Below, piece after piece: positions 1 to 9,093 of a DNA stretch of 64,000 nt (position 1 is the first letter of the stretch; the number at the start of each line of letters is the position of its first letter). Under the pieces are notes generated by a model. That model saw only the letters and a list, made by a program, of their open reading frames with translations. It was not told the origin of the DNA and searched no databases. Position numbers and translations under genes: made by a program. The stretch lies in assembly GCA_012520255.1 (NCBI GenBank), contig JAAYOQ010000003.1, forward strand, positions 1 to 64,000. The letters run 5' to 3'. This DNA is from Erysipelotrichia bacterium (GTDB lineage: Bacteria; Bacillota_I; Bacilli_A; Erysipelotrichales; Erysipelotrichaceae).

Positions 1-2
1 AC

Positions 3-36
3 AATCCTTAAGTTAGTTAGAAATGAGGATTTTTTT
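3..36 (+). terminator. Intrinsic terminator
   Basis: Positions 3-10 pair with 24-31 (8 bp including one G-U) and are followed by a T run at 31-36. It would end a plus-strand transcript that starts before the window. Confidence 0.55.
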
Positions 37-78
37 GTCTGCATGTTTATTCTATCATATTTCCATTTTCTTTTATAT

Positions 79-114
79 ATTAAAAAACGACAATTCTTTT
101 TTAAATTGTCGTTT
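79..114 (-). terminator. Minus-oriented hairpin with T tail
   Basis: Positions 85-95 and 104-114 form a perfect 11-bp stem with an 8-nt loop. The T tract follows the stem only when it is read on the minus strand (complement of 79-84). No minus-strand gene lies just to the right, so what it terminates is unclear. Confidence 0.5.
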
Positions 115-125
115 GTCAACAGTCT

Positions 126-154
126 GAAAGGGACAATTAAGTCCCTTTCGTTTT
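126..154 (+). terminator. Intrinsic terminator
   Basis: GAAAGGGAC (126-134) pairs perfectly with GTCCCTTTC (141-149), with a 6-nt loop, followed by GTTTT. It is the second plus-strand terminator in 150 bases, insulating the gene at 213 from upstream transcription. Confidence 0.6.
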
Positions 155-212
155 AAATTATTTATAAGTTGTGATAATATAATCTCACGTATTTAATTAC
201 ATGAGGTTTTTT

Positions 213-935
213 ATGAAAGATAAGTATATTGTTAGAACCGGAAATAAAACCTGGTGGGCATTAATTTTGTCCGTAATATTATTAATTATAATTATGAAAA
301 ATATATTTAAAAACAGTTCACTGGAAACTATCAGAGTCTTTATGATTTGTTTCAGTGTCTTTAATTTAATATATTTGTTTATCTACAAAACAAGTTTAGG
401 CAAAGTAAAAAGTTATAACTATAACTGGGCAAATGAATTACCGTTTTATTTATGTAATATCGGTTCAATTACTTCCCTTTTTGCTTCTATTACCTTAAAT
501 CCTACGTTAATGGCTTTTTGTTTTGTTGAAGGAACATTTGGAGCCTTATTAGCCTACCTGATGCCTGATGGCGGTTTTGAAGAAGTTAGCTTTTTTTCAA
601 TCATGGGTTTAGGCTTTTATGGTTATCACGGCTTATTGATGGTGATTAATATGTTATATGTTGTTTTAGGATTGTATGTTCCTTCTTTTTCGGAACTGGT
701 TCCGATGCTGGTATACAATTCATTGATCCTGATAATTGTACATTTTATAAACTTAGCTTTAAGAAAAACTATTCACTTTCAAGCCAATTATATTTACACA
801 ATAGAAGCAACCAACCCAATTTTAAAAAAGTTTTATAACCTTTTACCGATTAAATGTTTATATTTATTTCTGACTTATCCTTTAGTAGTTGTTTTATATG
901 CTGTTTTAGTATTTTCTTATAGACTGTTTGTTTAA
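213..935 (+). CDS. YwaF/TIGR02206-like multi-pass membrane protein
   Basis: 240-residue integral membrane protein with about six or seven hydrophobic segments and no signal cleavage site. The N-terminal half has a W-x-x-E-LPFYLCNIGS segment resembling the 'W..LPLHLC' signature that I associate with the YwaF/TIGR02206 family; the biochemical role of that family is unknown to me. The start at 213 is preferred to the ATG at 201, because the 201 ATG overlaps the Shine-Dalgarno sequence TGAGG (202-206), which sits 6 nt before 213. The gene stands alone between upstream terminators and a shared bidirectional terminator, convergent with the P-type ATPase gene. Family assignment is by remembered motif only. 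Confidence 0.6.
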   Translation: MKDKYIVRTGNKTWWALILSVILLIIIMKNIFKNSSLETIRVFMICFSVFNLIYLFIYKTSLGKVKSYNYNWANELPFYLCNIGSITSLFASITLNPTLMAFCFVEGTFGALLAYLMPDGGFEEVSFFSIMGLGFYGYHGLLMVINMLYVVLGLYVPSFSELVPMLVYNSLILIIVHFINLALRKTIHFQANYIYTIEATNPILKKFYNLLPIKCLYLFLTYPLVVVLYAVLVFSYRLFV

Positions 936-959
936 AAGGATTTGTGACACACTATTTTA

Positions 960-983
960 AAAAGCAGGTTTCCCCCTGCTTTT
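960..983. terminator. Bidirectional terminator
   Basis: AAAAGCAGG (960-968) pairs with CCTGCTTTT (975-983), with A/T tracts on both sides. It serves both convergent genes, ywaF-like (+) and the ATPase (-), and overlaps the ATPase stop codon. Confidence 0.75.
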
Positions 984-3615
984 ATTTACTGACTTTTCTT
1001 TGAATTGCTTTGACAGCTTCAACTATCGGAATAACTACAGCTCCTAAAGCAATAGCGATCAGGTATTCATTAAGTCCAACTGATGTAAAGCCAAAAGCAT
1101 TAGCTAAAGCTGGAACTTCACATACAAGAGTTGTCGCAATTAATGATAAGCTGGCTGCAATCCATAAAACCTTATTTTGAGTAGGTAGTTTGAAAATTGA
1201 ACCACGTTGCGAACGCATATTGAAGCTATGGAATATTTCAGCCATTGACATTGTAAGGAATGCCATTGTCATACCATGAGCACTGTCTCCAACTTGCCAG
1301 TTTCCAAACTCCGCATAATGACCAATGAAGAATGAAGTAACCGTTAATATTGTTACCAGCACACCCTGATAAGCAATATCAAATCCCATACCATCTGAGA
1401 ATATTCCGGCTTTGGCAGGACGAGGTCTTCTTTCCATAATATTTGGTTCTGCTTCTTCCATCCCTAGAGCCAATGCTGGAAAACTGTCAGTAACCAGGTT
1501 AATCCACAATAGATGAACTGGCTTTAAAATTTTAAAGTTTAAAATAGTAGCTACAAATATTGATAATACTTCACTCATATTTGAGCCTAATAAGAATTGA
1601 ATAGCTTTACGAATATTGTCATAGATACGTCTTCCTTCTTCAACAGCTCCGACAATTGTTGCAAAGTTATCATCGGCCAAGACCATATCAGCAACATTTT
1701 TAGTAACGTCAGTTCCAGTAATACCCATGCCAACGCCAATATCACTTGATTTAATAGATGGAGCATCATTTACACCATCACCTGTCATAGCAGTTATATA
1801 TCCATATTTTTTCCAGGCATTGACAATTCTTGTCTTATGTTCAGGTTGAACTCTAGCATAAACACTGATATCCATAAATTTAGATTCAAATTCTTCATCA
1901 TTCATATCATTTAACTGAGCACCTGTAATTGCATAAGTATCTTCAGTGAGAATACCCAATTCTTTGGCGATTGCTATCGCTGTATCAATGTGGTCACCAG
2001 TAATCATAATAGGCCTGATATTAGCATGTCTACACTCGATAATAGCATCTTTAACTTCCGGTCTGACCGGGTCAATCATTCCTGTTAAACCGGTAAAACA
2101 TAAACCTGTTTCTAAATCTTGTGCTTCATAAGAAGCAGGCTCTTGTTCATAGTGTTTTTCGGCACAAGCTAATATTCTTAAAGCTCTGTCAGCCATATCT
2201 TTATTAGCCTTCATAATTTCTTGTTTGTACTCTTCAGTAATTAAAGCAGGTTTCCCATCTTTTAAATAATGAGTACATTTACCAACAATTACATCTGGTG
2301 CACCTTTGGTATATTGAACAAATTTACCATCAACAGGATGAACAGTTGACATCATTTTTCTCATTGAATCAAAAGGAGCTTCTCCAACTCTCGGGTATTT
2401 TTCTTTTAATTCATTTTTTGGTAAACCTATTTTATTAGCCCAAACTACTAATGCTACCTCTGTTGGCTCACCAATAACCTGTCCTTCATTATCAAGTTCA
2501 GCATCACTGCATAAAGCCATTCCTGTAGCTAAACGTTTTTCATCTTCACCAAAATAATCTACAATTGTCATCTTATTTTGAGTTAAAGTACCTGTTTTAT
2601 CTGAACAGATAATCTGAGCACAGCCTAATGTTTCAACAGCAGTTAATTTTCTGATAATAGCATTACGTTTACTCATATTGGTAACACCAATTGATAAGAC
2701 AACAGTAACAACTGCGGCTAAGCCTTCAGGAATAGCTGCGACAGCTAAAGAAACAGCTATCATAAATGAGTCAATAATAAACTCAAAACTGAAGTCACCA
2801 GCTCTTATTAACTGAATTACAAATACAAGTCCACAAATAATTAATACCAGCCATGTCAGAATATTAGATAATTCATTTAGTTTAATCTGAAGTGGTGTTT
2901 TCTCATCACTAACTTCTTGTAGTGCTCCAGCAATCTTACCCATCTCGGTATCCATGCCAGTGGCAGTAACTACCGCTTTTCCTCGACCATAAACGACGGT
3001 AGAGCCCATATATAACATATTTTTACGATCTCCTAAAGGAACATCGCTTTCATTTTCTTTCAATCTGATTAAATCAATAAACTTTGTTACTGGAACAGAT
3101 TCACCTGTTAAAGCAGCTTCTTCAACTTTTAAACTGGCATTTTCCAATATTCTTGCATCAGCCGGAACGGCATCACCTGCTTCTATTAAAACAACATCGC
3201 CTACAACTAAGTCTTCAGAATGAATCGTTACAACCTGACCATCACGTAAAACTCTAGAAGTAGCTGCACTCATTTCTTGCAATGCTTCAATAGCCTTCTC
3301 AGCTTTATTTTCCTGATATACCCCTAATACTGCATTCACTATTACAACTGTCATAATAATAATTACATCAGCAAAACTATCATTTTCAATAAAAGCAAGA
3401 ATGCCACTGATAGTAGCAGCCACAATTAGAATAATAATCATCGGATCAGCTATCTGTTCAAAAAAACGGGTGATTAATGACTTACCTTTAGCAGCTTCTA
3501 ATTTGTTTTTGCCATAAGTCGCTAAGCGTTGCTCGGCTTCGCTGGAAGTTAACCCCCCCTCATCAGCATTCAGTTCTTTTAATACTTCTTCTTTATCCAC
3601 GATATAGTATCTCAT
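982..3615 (-). CDS. P-type cation ATPase, SERCA-like (Ca2+/Mn2+ exporter)
   Basis: 877-residue P2A-type ATPase that should pump divalent cations out of the cytoplasm. In order it shows an N-terminal cation ATPase domain, an actuator TGES motif (LTGESVPV), an M4 IPEGL motif, the phosphorylation site DKTGTLT, a KGAPD nucleotide-domain motif, TGDGVNDAP, an M5 segment with SN..EV and an M6 segment NLVTDSFPALALG. The M5 Asn/Glu and M6 Asn/Asp match the SERCA cation ligands. The start is the ATG at 3613-3615, since an ATG 15 nt upstream lies on the GGAGG site (3624-3628). A yybP-ykoY Mn2+ riboswitch controls the gene, so Mn2+ detoxification is the likeliest job, as for Lactococcus YoaB; Ca2+ remains possible. 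Single-gene unit. Confidence 0.92.
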   Translation of the reverse strand: MRYYIVDKEEVLKELNADEGGLTSSEAEQRLATYGKNKLEAAKGKSLITRFFEQIADPMIIILIVAATISGILAFIENDSFADVIIIMTVVIVNAVLGVYQENKAEKAIEALQEMSAATSRVLRDGQVVTIHSEDLVVGDVVLIEAGDAVPADARILENASLKVEEAALTGESVPVTKFIDLIRLKENESDVPLGDRKNMLYMGSTVVYGRGKAVVTATGMDTEMGKIAGALQEVSDEKTPLQIKLNELSNILTWLVLIICGLVFVIQLIRAGDFSFEFIIDSFMIAVSLAVAAIPEGLAAVVTVVLSIGVTNMSKRNAIIRKLTAVETLGCAQIICSDKTGTLTQNKMTIVDYFGEDEKRLATGMALCSDAELDNEGQVIGEPTEVALVVWANKIGLPKNELKEKYPRVGEAPFDSMRKMMSTVHPVDGKFVQYTKGAPDVIVGKCTHYLKDGKPALITEEYKQEIMKANKDMADRALRILACAEKHYEQEPASYEAQDLETGLCFTGLTGMIDPVRPEVKDAIIECRHANIRPIMITGDHIDTAIAIAKELGILTEDTYAITGAQLNDMNDEEFESKFMDISVYARVQPEHKTRIVNAWKKYGYITAMTGDGVNDAPSIKSSDIGVGMGITGTDVTKNVADMVLADDNFATIVGAVEEGRRIYDNIRKAIQFLLGSNMSEVLSIFVATILNFKILKPVHLLWINLVTDSFPALALGMEEAEPNIMERRPRPAKAGIFSDGMGFDIAYQGVLVTILTVTSFFIGHYAEFGNWQVGDSAHGMTMAFLTMSMAEIFHSFNMRSQRGSIFKLPTQNKVLWIAASLSLIATTLVCEVPALANAFGFTSVGLNEYLIAIALGAVVIPIVEAVKAIQRKVSK

Positions 3616-3635
3616 TTCAATATCCTCCATAAATT

Positions 3636-3795
3636 AAAAACTCAACATATCATCTATGCTGAGTTATTTTTTCAATCTTCCAACTCATGCATAGACAAAC
3701 TAACACATGAGTCTCGTTATTTAAAACAAGCCAGTCTTACGACAGTGCTGTTGACTTGTTACGTAACAAACGCTAACTACTCCCTCAATGAGCAA
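3636..3795 (-). promoter_or_regulatory. yybP-ykoY (Mn2+) riboswitch with terminator platform
   Basis: The leader carries the conserved yybP-ykoY elements: GGGAGTAG (near 3777-3784), GTCAACAG (near 3745-3753) and AACGAGAC (3711-3718). Aptamer stem P1 can be drawn as CAT-(T)-GAG (3784-3790) with CTCATG (3706-3711). Downstream are an ACTCATG/CATGAGT stem (3706-3712 with 3683-3689), an antiterminator CTATGCATGAGTT/AACTCAGCATAG (3682-3694 with 3654-3665) and a terminator AACTCAGCATA/TATGTTGAGTT (3655-3665 with 3639-3649) followed by five U. The helices share strands, so only some can coexist. The family senses Mn2+ and usually turns exporters on. Confidence 0.85.
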
Positions 3796-3799
3796 TATT

Positions 3800-3828
3800 A
3801 TCTTACAGGACTATTTATTAAAAGTCAA
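3800..3828 (-). promoter_or_regulatory. Promoter of the riboswitch/ATPase transcript
   Basis: TTGACT (3823-3828), a 17-nt spacer and TAAGAT (3800-3805). Transcription would begin near 3793, just ahead of aptamer stem P1. Confidence 0.75.
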
Positions 3829-4151
3829 GAATTAATTTATTTTAATTTAGGTAAATTTTTCTTTATTTTTTCATATTTTATAAAAATGACTGAAAATGGA
3901 TTAAATATATTAATTTGAACCTTATATAATGATATTGCATTTTAAAAAAACATTTATTTTAAATTCATTTTTTTACAAAAATCAACAGAAAAGAGGCTTT
4001 AATAGATTAATTAGTTCATACCTCTTGAAAACTTAATTATTCTAATAAAACCTCTTTTGTCTAATAAACCATTGTTGTTTTCTATCTTTCTTTTATTTTA
4101 TTAATGATAATCAAACTTAATACAATATAGATTATATTTAAATCATAAAAT
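3829..4151. other. AT-rich intergenic region without a gene
   Basis: About 320 bases with no supportable ORF. The only structure seen is a weak inverted repeat, AAGAGG (3991-3996) with CCTCTT (4021-4026), and a second CCTCTTTT at 4051-4058. Either pairing could end the minus-strand transcript of the lipoprotein gene at 4152, but the loops are long and neither is a convincing terminator. Confidence 0.5.
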
Positions 4152-4835
4152 TTATTTCTTTATAAAAAAATCGATGTTTTCTTCCTCAGATGTATAGGTT
4201 GTAAAATAGTTTTGAGGAGAAATATTGTTTCTCATATTATCTATATCATTTCTAAAGTAATTAACTGAATCTTCTGTTACTAATATTTCTAAATTTTTTA
4301 TTTCTAATGTGTCTTTAAATTTATTAAAACTGATCATTAAATCGAAATTAGTAAGCATATCTTCAAATTGTTCAATTGTGTAATCTTTTTTTGCAATTAC
4401 TTTTTTAGGAATCTTCAAATATGCAGACCACAATAAACATCTAAAATCTTCAATGTTTTTGTATTTAAAATACTCTTTACTGGTTTGATTGTCTATTTTT
4501 AAACTAAATGACTCATATCCTTCAATTAGTGGTTCTCTATTAATGTAATCTCGCATTTCGATATTGTGAAAATTAATTGCGACATCTTTAAAGCTGATGC
4601 TTTCAAAATATAAAGGAACAAATGTAACTAAATAACGATAATATATATTCTCTTCAGTTTCAACTTTGACAAGTTCTATTTTAACTTCCAAATTCTTAGA
4701 TTTATAAGATTGATTAGTTAACTTATAATATTCTAGAATTGAATTATGTAAGCCTTGTTGTTCTGCCAACAAGGTTTTTTCTTGACAACCGGTTAAAATG
4801 CATAATAACAATGCAAATACTAATATTTTTCTCAT
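4152..4835 (-). CDS. Lipoprotein of unknown function
   Basis: 227 residues. The N-terminus has a basic start, a hydrophobic run and a lipobox LTGC (Cys at residue 16), so it should be a lipid-anchored surface protein. The rest is a charged soluble domain rich in Lys, Glu and Asn, and I recognise no family. The start is supported by GGAGAGGAG 5 nt ahead of the ATG. It lies 28 nt downstream of the exported protein at 4864-5862 on the same strand and is probably co-transcribed with it. The pair sits between the ATPase and an IS remnant, which suggests an accessory insertion. Confidence 0.7.
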   Translation of the reverse strand: MRKILVFALLLCILTGCQEKTLLAEQQGLHNSILEYYKLTNQSYKSKNLEVKIELVKVETEENIYYRYLVTFVPLYFESISFKDVAINFHNIEMRDYINREPLIEGYESFSLKIDNQTSKEYFKYKNIEDFRCLLWSAYLKIPKKVIAKKDYTIEQFEDMLTNFDLMISFNKFKDTLEIKNLEILVTEDSVNYFRNDIDNMRNNISPQNYFTTYTSEEENIDFFIKK

Positions 4836-4863
4836 AGGTACTCCTCTCCAAATAATTCAAATT

Positions 4864-5862
4864 TTATTCTAACGTTATACATATTGCATATACATCTGCA
4901 TATCCACCAGTAGACATTGTTTCAACAGCTTTTCTTATCATCCATTCATTGTTGTCAAAATATGGTTTCTTTGCTTGGCTGTCATAATTTGTAGGAGGTA
5001 TTCCATTCCCGTTTTTTACCGGTCCCTTAAGAATGGTTGGCTCACCAGTTGTTTTTAATCTGGCAGTTGACCAGCACCATCCAAAAGATAATCTTCTACC
5101 TATTTGACATGTCGGAAACCAAGTTGACGATCCTTGTTTTTTGACAGAACAGACTTTATTTTCATAAAAATACTTGTTATAGGTTTCCGCTACTATTGGT
5201 AAATTTAGCTCTATAGAATCAAACAAAGTTCCTGCTGCCAGTTGTATTACCCAATGTACTTTTTCCATTAATTTGTCTATAGTGTATTTTATTAACTGAC
5301 TTGCAGCGATAGAGGCATATGAGCTAAAACTTTTCTTTTCTATTCTATAATAACCACTTGACCAGGCATAGTAGTATGTAAATTTATAATCATAAGTAAC
5401 TCCATTTATAATAAACGATCTTGTATTTTCGTCATTCATTACACTTAAAGCTAGTTTAGATTCTGGTTTAACATATTCAATTCTGCTAACTCCCCATTTG
5501 TTTTGGTCTATTTCTTCTACTTTGCTTAGTTGATACTCGTAAACTATTGTTTCTTTTCTTTCTTCTTTTTTTGGTTCAAAATATAAAGTATACTTATCGC
5601 TGTCTTCCGTATAATGCGATACTGATTGTCCGTATAAGTTTTCATTATATTTTATAACTTGATTCAACCAAGCTTCTCTTTCTTTTTGTAGAACGGAAAC
5701 TCTGTAGTTCAAATCACTTTTAGAATCATTCGATAAAATAGGCATTGATGGTTCGTATGTGTAAAGCATCTTGTTTTTTTCACTTTCATCAGCATACAAT
5801 GAAACACTGATAACCGTGAAAACTGTAATTAGTGACAATAACATAATAATTATTTTTTTCAT
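4864..5862 (-). CDS. Exported protein of unknown function
   Basis: 332 residues with a classic signal peptide: KK, then a hydrophobic core to about residue 22, ending in a likely SLYA cleavage site before DESEK. The mature part begins with a charged, Lys/Glu-rich region (about 30-125), then an aromatic-rich central region (YYYAWSSGYYRIEKK) and a C-terminal region with several Cys residues (VCSVKK, TCQIG, GWCWS, AICIT) that could form disulfides outside the cell. I recognise no domain. GAGGAAG precedes the ATG by 4 nt, and a TTGAAA-17-TAGAAT promoter lies upstream. It appears to be the first gene of a two-gene unit with the lipoprotein at 4152-4835. Confidence 0.65.
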   Translation of the reverse strand: MKKIIIMLLSLITVFTVISVSLYADESEKNKMLYTYEPSMPILSNDSKSDLNYRVSVLQKEREAWLNQVIKYNENLYGQSVSHYTEDSDKYTLYFEPKKEERKETIVYEYQLSKVEEIDQNKWGVSRIEYVKPESKLALSVMNDENTRSFIINGVTYDYKFTYYYAWSSGYYRIEKKSFSSYASIAASQLIKYTIDKLMEKVHWVIQLAAGTLFDSIELNLPIVAETYNKYFYENKVCSVKKQGSSTWFPTCQIGRRLSFGWCWSTARLKTTGEPTILKGPVKNGNGIPPTNYDSQAKKPYFDNNEWMIRKAVETMSTGGYADVYAICITLE

Positions 5863-5941
5863 TTAACTTCCTCATTTGATAATTATCTAAAATAACTGAA
5901 AAAAGTTTTGTTATTACATCATCTCCTTTCCCACAAGTTTT

Positions 5942-5970
5942 ATTCTACTCCTCTAATTTATTGGTTTCAA
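5942..5970 (-). promoter_or_regulatory. Promoter of the exported-protein gene
   Basis: TTGAAA (5965-5970), 17-nt spacer, TAGAAT (5942-5947). It lies about 75 nt upstream of the start codon of the gene ending at 4864. The leader contains a GGAGATGATGTAA start-stop that I regard as chance. Confidence 0.55.
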
Positions 5971-6227
5971 GAAAAAACAGTATGTTTTCTAATGCTTGTG
6001 ATTTTTTTAACATTTTTATCAAGTAAGAATAACTAATTGTTAATGAATAAAATTATATTTTTATTATTGACATATTGTAAATAAGGATAATAAAATTTTT
6101 TCATTTTGTAATTCAAAAGAAAAAAGGAATGACTAACAAGATTGTTTAAAAATCAACTCTCTATTTTAGAAAGATGCAAAACCTAGTTGTCAATAATCAT
6201 ATAATATGGGAGGAGAGTGAACAGTTT
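5971..6227. other. AT-rich spacer at the left edge of the IS remnant
   Basis: No ORF is supported. The one feature is a promoter-like TTGACA (6067-6072), 18-nt spacer, TAAAAT (6091-6096) pointing into the transposase remnant. I could not find a convincing terminal inverted repeat or target-site duplication. Confidence 0.4.
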
Positions 6228-7398
6228 ATGAAAAGCAATAACACAAAAACATATATTGTAAAACAAGAAATAGCAAATTATTCCAAGAAATTATCAAACA
6301 CTTTATCTAAACCTTATGGTGAGTTTGTCCTTGACATAGCATGTGATATCGCTGCTACTAGTTCATCAAAGATATCAGATATATCAAAAGCTTTAAACGA
6401 AAATATAGAACTGATAAATACAATCGATAGACTATGTTCTAATTTAAAAAGTTTTAACTACAAAAAACAAATGTGGAATATAGTTTTGATATCATAAAAA
6501 CATTATTTGATGAAAAACTAATTATCTTATTTGATGATACTGGTATCATAGAAAAATATGGCAACAAATTTGAATCTCTTGGAGAAATAGTTGATGGTAG
6601 TAATACTTCAAAAAAAGTAAAGCCATTATATCAAGTATGTAGTGCTGTAGCACTTACCAAAGATGAACAGCTTCTTTCCATATAGTTTCACTTATATAGC
6701 AAAAAAGAAGAAGGCTTTATTTCAGTAAATTATGAAACATAAAAGATGTTTGATTATGTAAATGGTAAAATTAAAGGTAGAATTTATGTTGGAGATAGAG
6801 GTTTCAACAATATAGAACTGTTTAAAAACTCAATAATACGGGCGCTGAATTTGTGATAAGAGGCAGAAATAATAGAAAAGTTATCAATAAAGGCAGAAAC
6901 TGATCTGTTTCAACCTTAGCTAAGATAGAAAAGAAAAGTTTAAATTTAAAGCATTTGATTTATATGTTTCCCATTTAAAAATAATGATGAAATCATATAA
7001 GCCTGAAAATATAAATATGGTAATAGTACACGTTTTCAGCGAAAACAATCCAATGATATTTTATACAAATAAAGAAATACAGATGATCTTTTAGAAGTGG
7101 ATAAACTATATCTGATAAGATGGCGAGTTGAAGAAAACTTCAGGCTGAAGAAGTGTGAATTTGGCGATGACAAAGATAGAGTAAGATCACTCAATAATAT
7201 TAGAAACATTGAAATATTTATAAATTTAGTAATGAATTTGTACGCTTTATTAAATAGTATGAAAACACTAAATAAATATTCAAGATAATAATAGCAGCTA
7301 AAGCCTTAAAAGATGACATAGATTTTTGGTTGTGTAAAATCGCTACTGGTTTAAGACAAATCTTGTCTAAGCGTGATGTTAGAATAAAAAGTTTATAA
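6228..7398 (+). pseudogene. Decayed IS4-type DDE transposase
   Basis: Pieces of one DDE transposase lie in order across several frames. The start is an ATG at 6228 behind GGAGGAG; the N-terminal part resembles the 'LSKP...F..DI...SSKISDISKALNE' segment of IS4-like enzymes. The first frame breaks near 6470 in an A-rich stretch. The next frame carries the first catalytic Asp (LFDDTGI) and then meets in-frame stops at about 6683 and beyond. Further on are VGDRGFN (second Asp, about 6790) and RWRVEENFRLKK (catalytic Glu, about 7120). A last shift near 7285 leads to a C-terminus ending in TAA at 7396-7398. With at least two frameshifts and several stops it cannot make an active enzyme. Exact IS family not determined. 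Confidence 0.85.
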
Positions 7399-7638
7399 AA
7401 AATCAAAAAAGAAAATATATTCACCAACTCAAATTTATATTATAGATAAATGTATCTATATCCAATATGACAAGTTGTTACTTGTTGGTTTTCATAATGG
7501 CAAAGTTATTGAATTGGTATATATTTTCTATTACAGAATATTTTTTCAAAATTTTAGTTTATTTTATAATTTTTTGTAAACTCCCTAAACTCAAATTTAT
7601 TTATTTCACTTTTCTATCATATCAATTCTTCCTGGTTA

Positions 7639-8646
7639 TTAAAAATCTAGTGTTGCCTTAGCTCCAATATCATAAGTAGCTCTAATGCCCTTTTTATAAG
7701 CAATATAAGCTGAAGCACCTATCATTGCAGCATTATCAGTACAATATTTAAGTGGTGGAATAATATAATCAATATCAGGGTAATCAGTTTTCATCTTTTC
7801 TTCTACGATTTTTCTTAACTGACTGTTAGCGGCTACTCCTCCTGCCAAAACCAATTGTTTAACTTCATAATTATCTAAAGCTATTTCTACTTTTTTCCAC
7901 AAAAAGCTTAAGGCTGTCTTTTGAAAAGAGGCGCACATATCTTCAATTGATAATTCTTCATTATTTCTTTTTAAACGATTAATCGCTTGCATCACCGCAC
8001 TTTTTAACCCGCTAAAAGAAAAATCTAAAGGACTTTCCACTTTTGGAGTTGGAAGTTTATAAATCGGCTTGCCCTCTTTGGCCAGTTTATCAATTTTAGG
8101 ACCTCCTGGATAAGGAAGATTTAAAACACGACCAACTTTATCATATGCTTCGCCAATAGCATCATCCAAGGTTTCACCTATTACTTCAAAATCATAATCT
8201 TCTTTCATCAATACCAGTTCTGTATGACCTCCTGAAACAATTAGAGCCAGCAAAGGAAACTTCAACTCTTTAACAAAAGCATTGGCATAAATGTGTCCAG
8301 TCAAATGATGAACGGGAATAAGAGGCTTATTATAAGCCCAGGCTAAAGTTTTAGCCGCCAATACTCCTATATGTAAAGAACCGATTAAACCAGGTCCCTG
8401 AGTAAAGGCAATTGCGTCAACCTCTTCTACTGTCATATCAGCTTCTTTTAAGGTCTCTTTAATGATGATTGAAATATTTTCAATATGGATTCTACTTGCT
8501 ACTTCTGGCACTACGCCACCATAAAGAGTGTGGACATCGATCTGACTTGCCACCTTGTCTGCCAGTATTTCATTACCATTTTTAACTATTGCACAAGCCG
8601 TTTCATCACAACTTGATTCAATGGCCAAAATAATAACATCCTTCAT
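7639..8646 (-). CDS. tsaD: tRNA t6A threonylcarbamoyltransferase TsaD
   Basis: 335 residues, normal length. TsaD transfers the threonylcarbamoyl group from threonylcarbamoyl-AMP to A37 of ANN-decoding tRNAs, working with TsaB and TsaE in the cytoplasm. Visible are the N-terminal ASKHA-fold motif ESSCDETACA, the metal-binding HHLTGH motif (about residues 111-116), the SGGHTEL loop and a C-terminal NAAMIGA segment. It is the last gene of tsaE-tsaB-rimI-tsaD and begins 3 nt after the rimI stop. AAGGA lies 9 nt upstream of the ATG. I see no alteration of key residues. Confidence 0.97.
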   Translation of the reverse strand: MKDVIILAIESSCDETACAIVKNGNEILADKVASQIDVHTLYGGVVPEVASRIHIENISIIIKETLKEADMTVEEVDAIAFTQGPGLIGSLHIGVLAAKTLAWAYNKPLIPVHHLTGHIYANAFVKELKFPLLALIVSGGHTELVLMKEDYDFEVIGETLDDAIGEAYDKVGRVLNLPYPGGPKIDKLAKEGKPIYKLPTPKVESPLDFSFSGLKSAVMQAINRLKRNNEELSIEDMCASFQKTALSFLWKKVEIALDNYEVKQLVLAGGVAANSQLRKIVEEKMKTDYPDIDYIIPPLKYCTDNAAMIGASAYIAYKKGIRATYDIGAKATLDF

Positions 8647-8649
8647 TTT

Positions 8650-9093
8650 TCATATTCCTTTCATCATAAAGTGTCCATCTTCACTGACACCTTTCCAATA
8701 ATAGTAATTCTTTTTAGTATTGATGATTGCAAAACCACATTTTTCATATAGACTGATGGCATTTTTATTCGATACTCTAACTTCAAGGCTGATGGTTTCA
8801 CATCCTTCTTCAACAGCCAACTTTTCAATATGTTGCATCAATTCAAAACCATATCCTTTATTCTGCTGATCTTTTCTGATAGCGATATTGGCAATCTCTG
8901 CTCTTTCAAACATAATCCACAAATCTGCAAATCCGACAATTTCTTTTTCCTCATTTTCTATTACCCAGAGAAAAGAAAAAGGATTGAACTGGATTTCATA
9001 AACAAAATGATCATAATTCCAGGCATCTACAAATGAATCTTCTTCAATTTCCAACACCATATCGATGTCATCTACACTCATTTCTCTAATCAT
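8650..9093 (-). CDS. rimI: Ribosomal protein S18 N-alanine acetyltransferase RimI (GNAT)
   Basis: 147-residue GNAT-fold acetyltransferase. The acetyl-CoA binding motif A is seen as IRKDQQNKGYG near residues 73-83, and the C-terminal half has the usual SLEVRVSNKNAISLYEKCGF motif B. The placement between tsaB and tsaD is typical of rimI in Bacillota, which is the main support for RimI over another GNAT. The start ATG overlaps the tsaB stop (ATGA), implying translational coupling. It ends with TGA, evidence for standard stop-codon use. Confidence 0.9.
   Translation of the reverse strand: MIREMSVDDIDMVLEIEEDSFVDAWNYDHFVYEIQFNPFSFLWVIENEEKEIVGFADLWIMFERAEIANIAIRKDQQNKGYGFELMQHIEKLAVEEGCETISLEVRVSNKNAISLYEKCGFAIINTKKNYYYWKGVSEDGHFMMKGI

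Noticed and set aside
5915-5935. Start-stop mini ORF (ATG ATG TAA behind GGAG) in the leader of the exported-protein gene
   Set aside because: The spacing from GGAG to ATG is too short and nothing supports a regulatory role.
3840-6227. CRISPR array, tRNA or other structured RNA in the AT-rich gaps
   Set aside because: No regularly spaced repeats, cloverleaf-like arrangement or CCA end could be seen.
7467-7661. A plus-strand frame of 64 codons rich in Phe, Leu and Tyr after the transposase remnant
   Set aside because: It has no Shine-Dalgarno, runs into the end of tsaD on the other strand, and its hydrophobic look follows from the T-rich composition.
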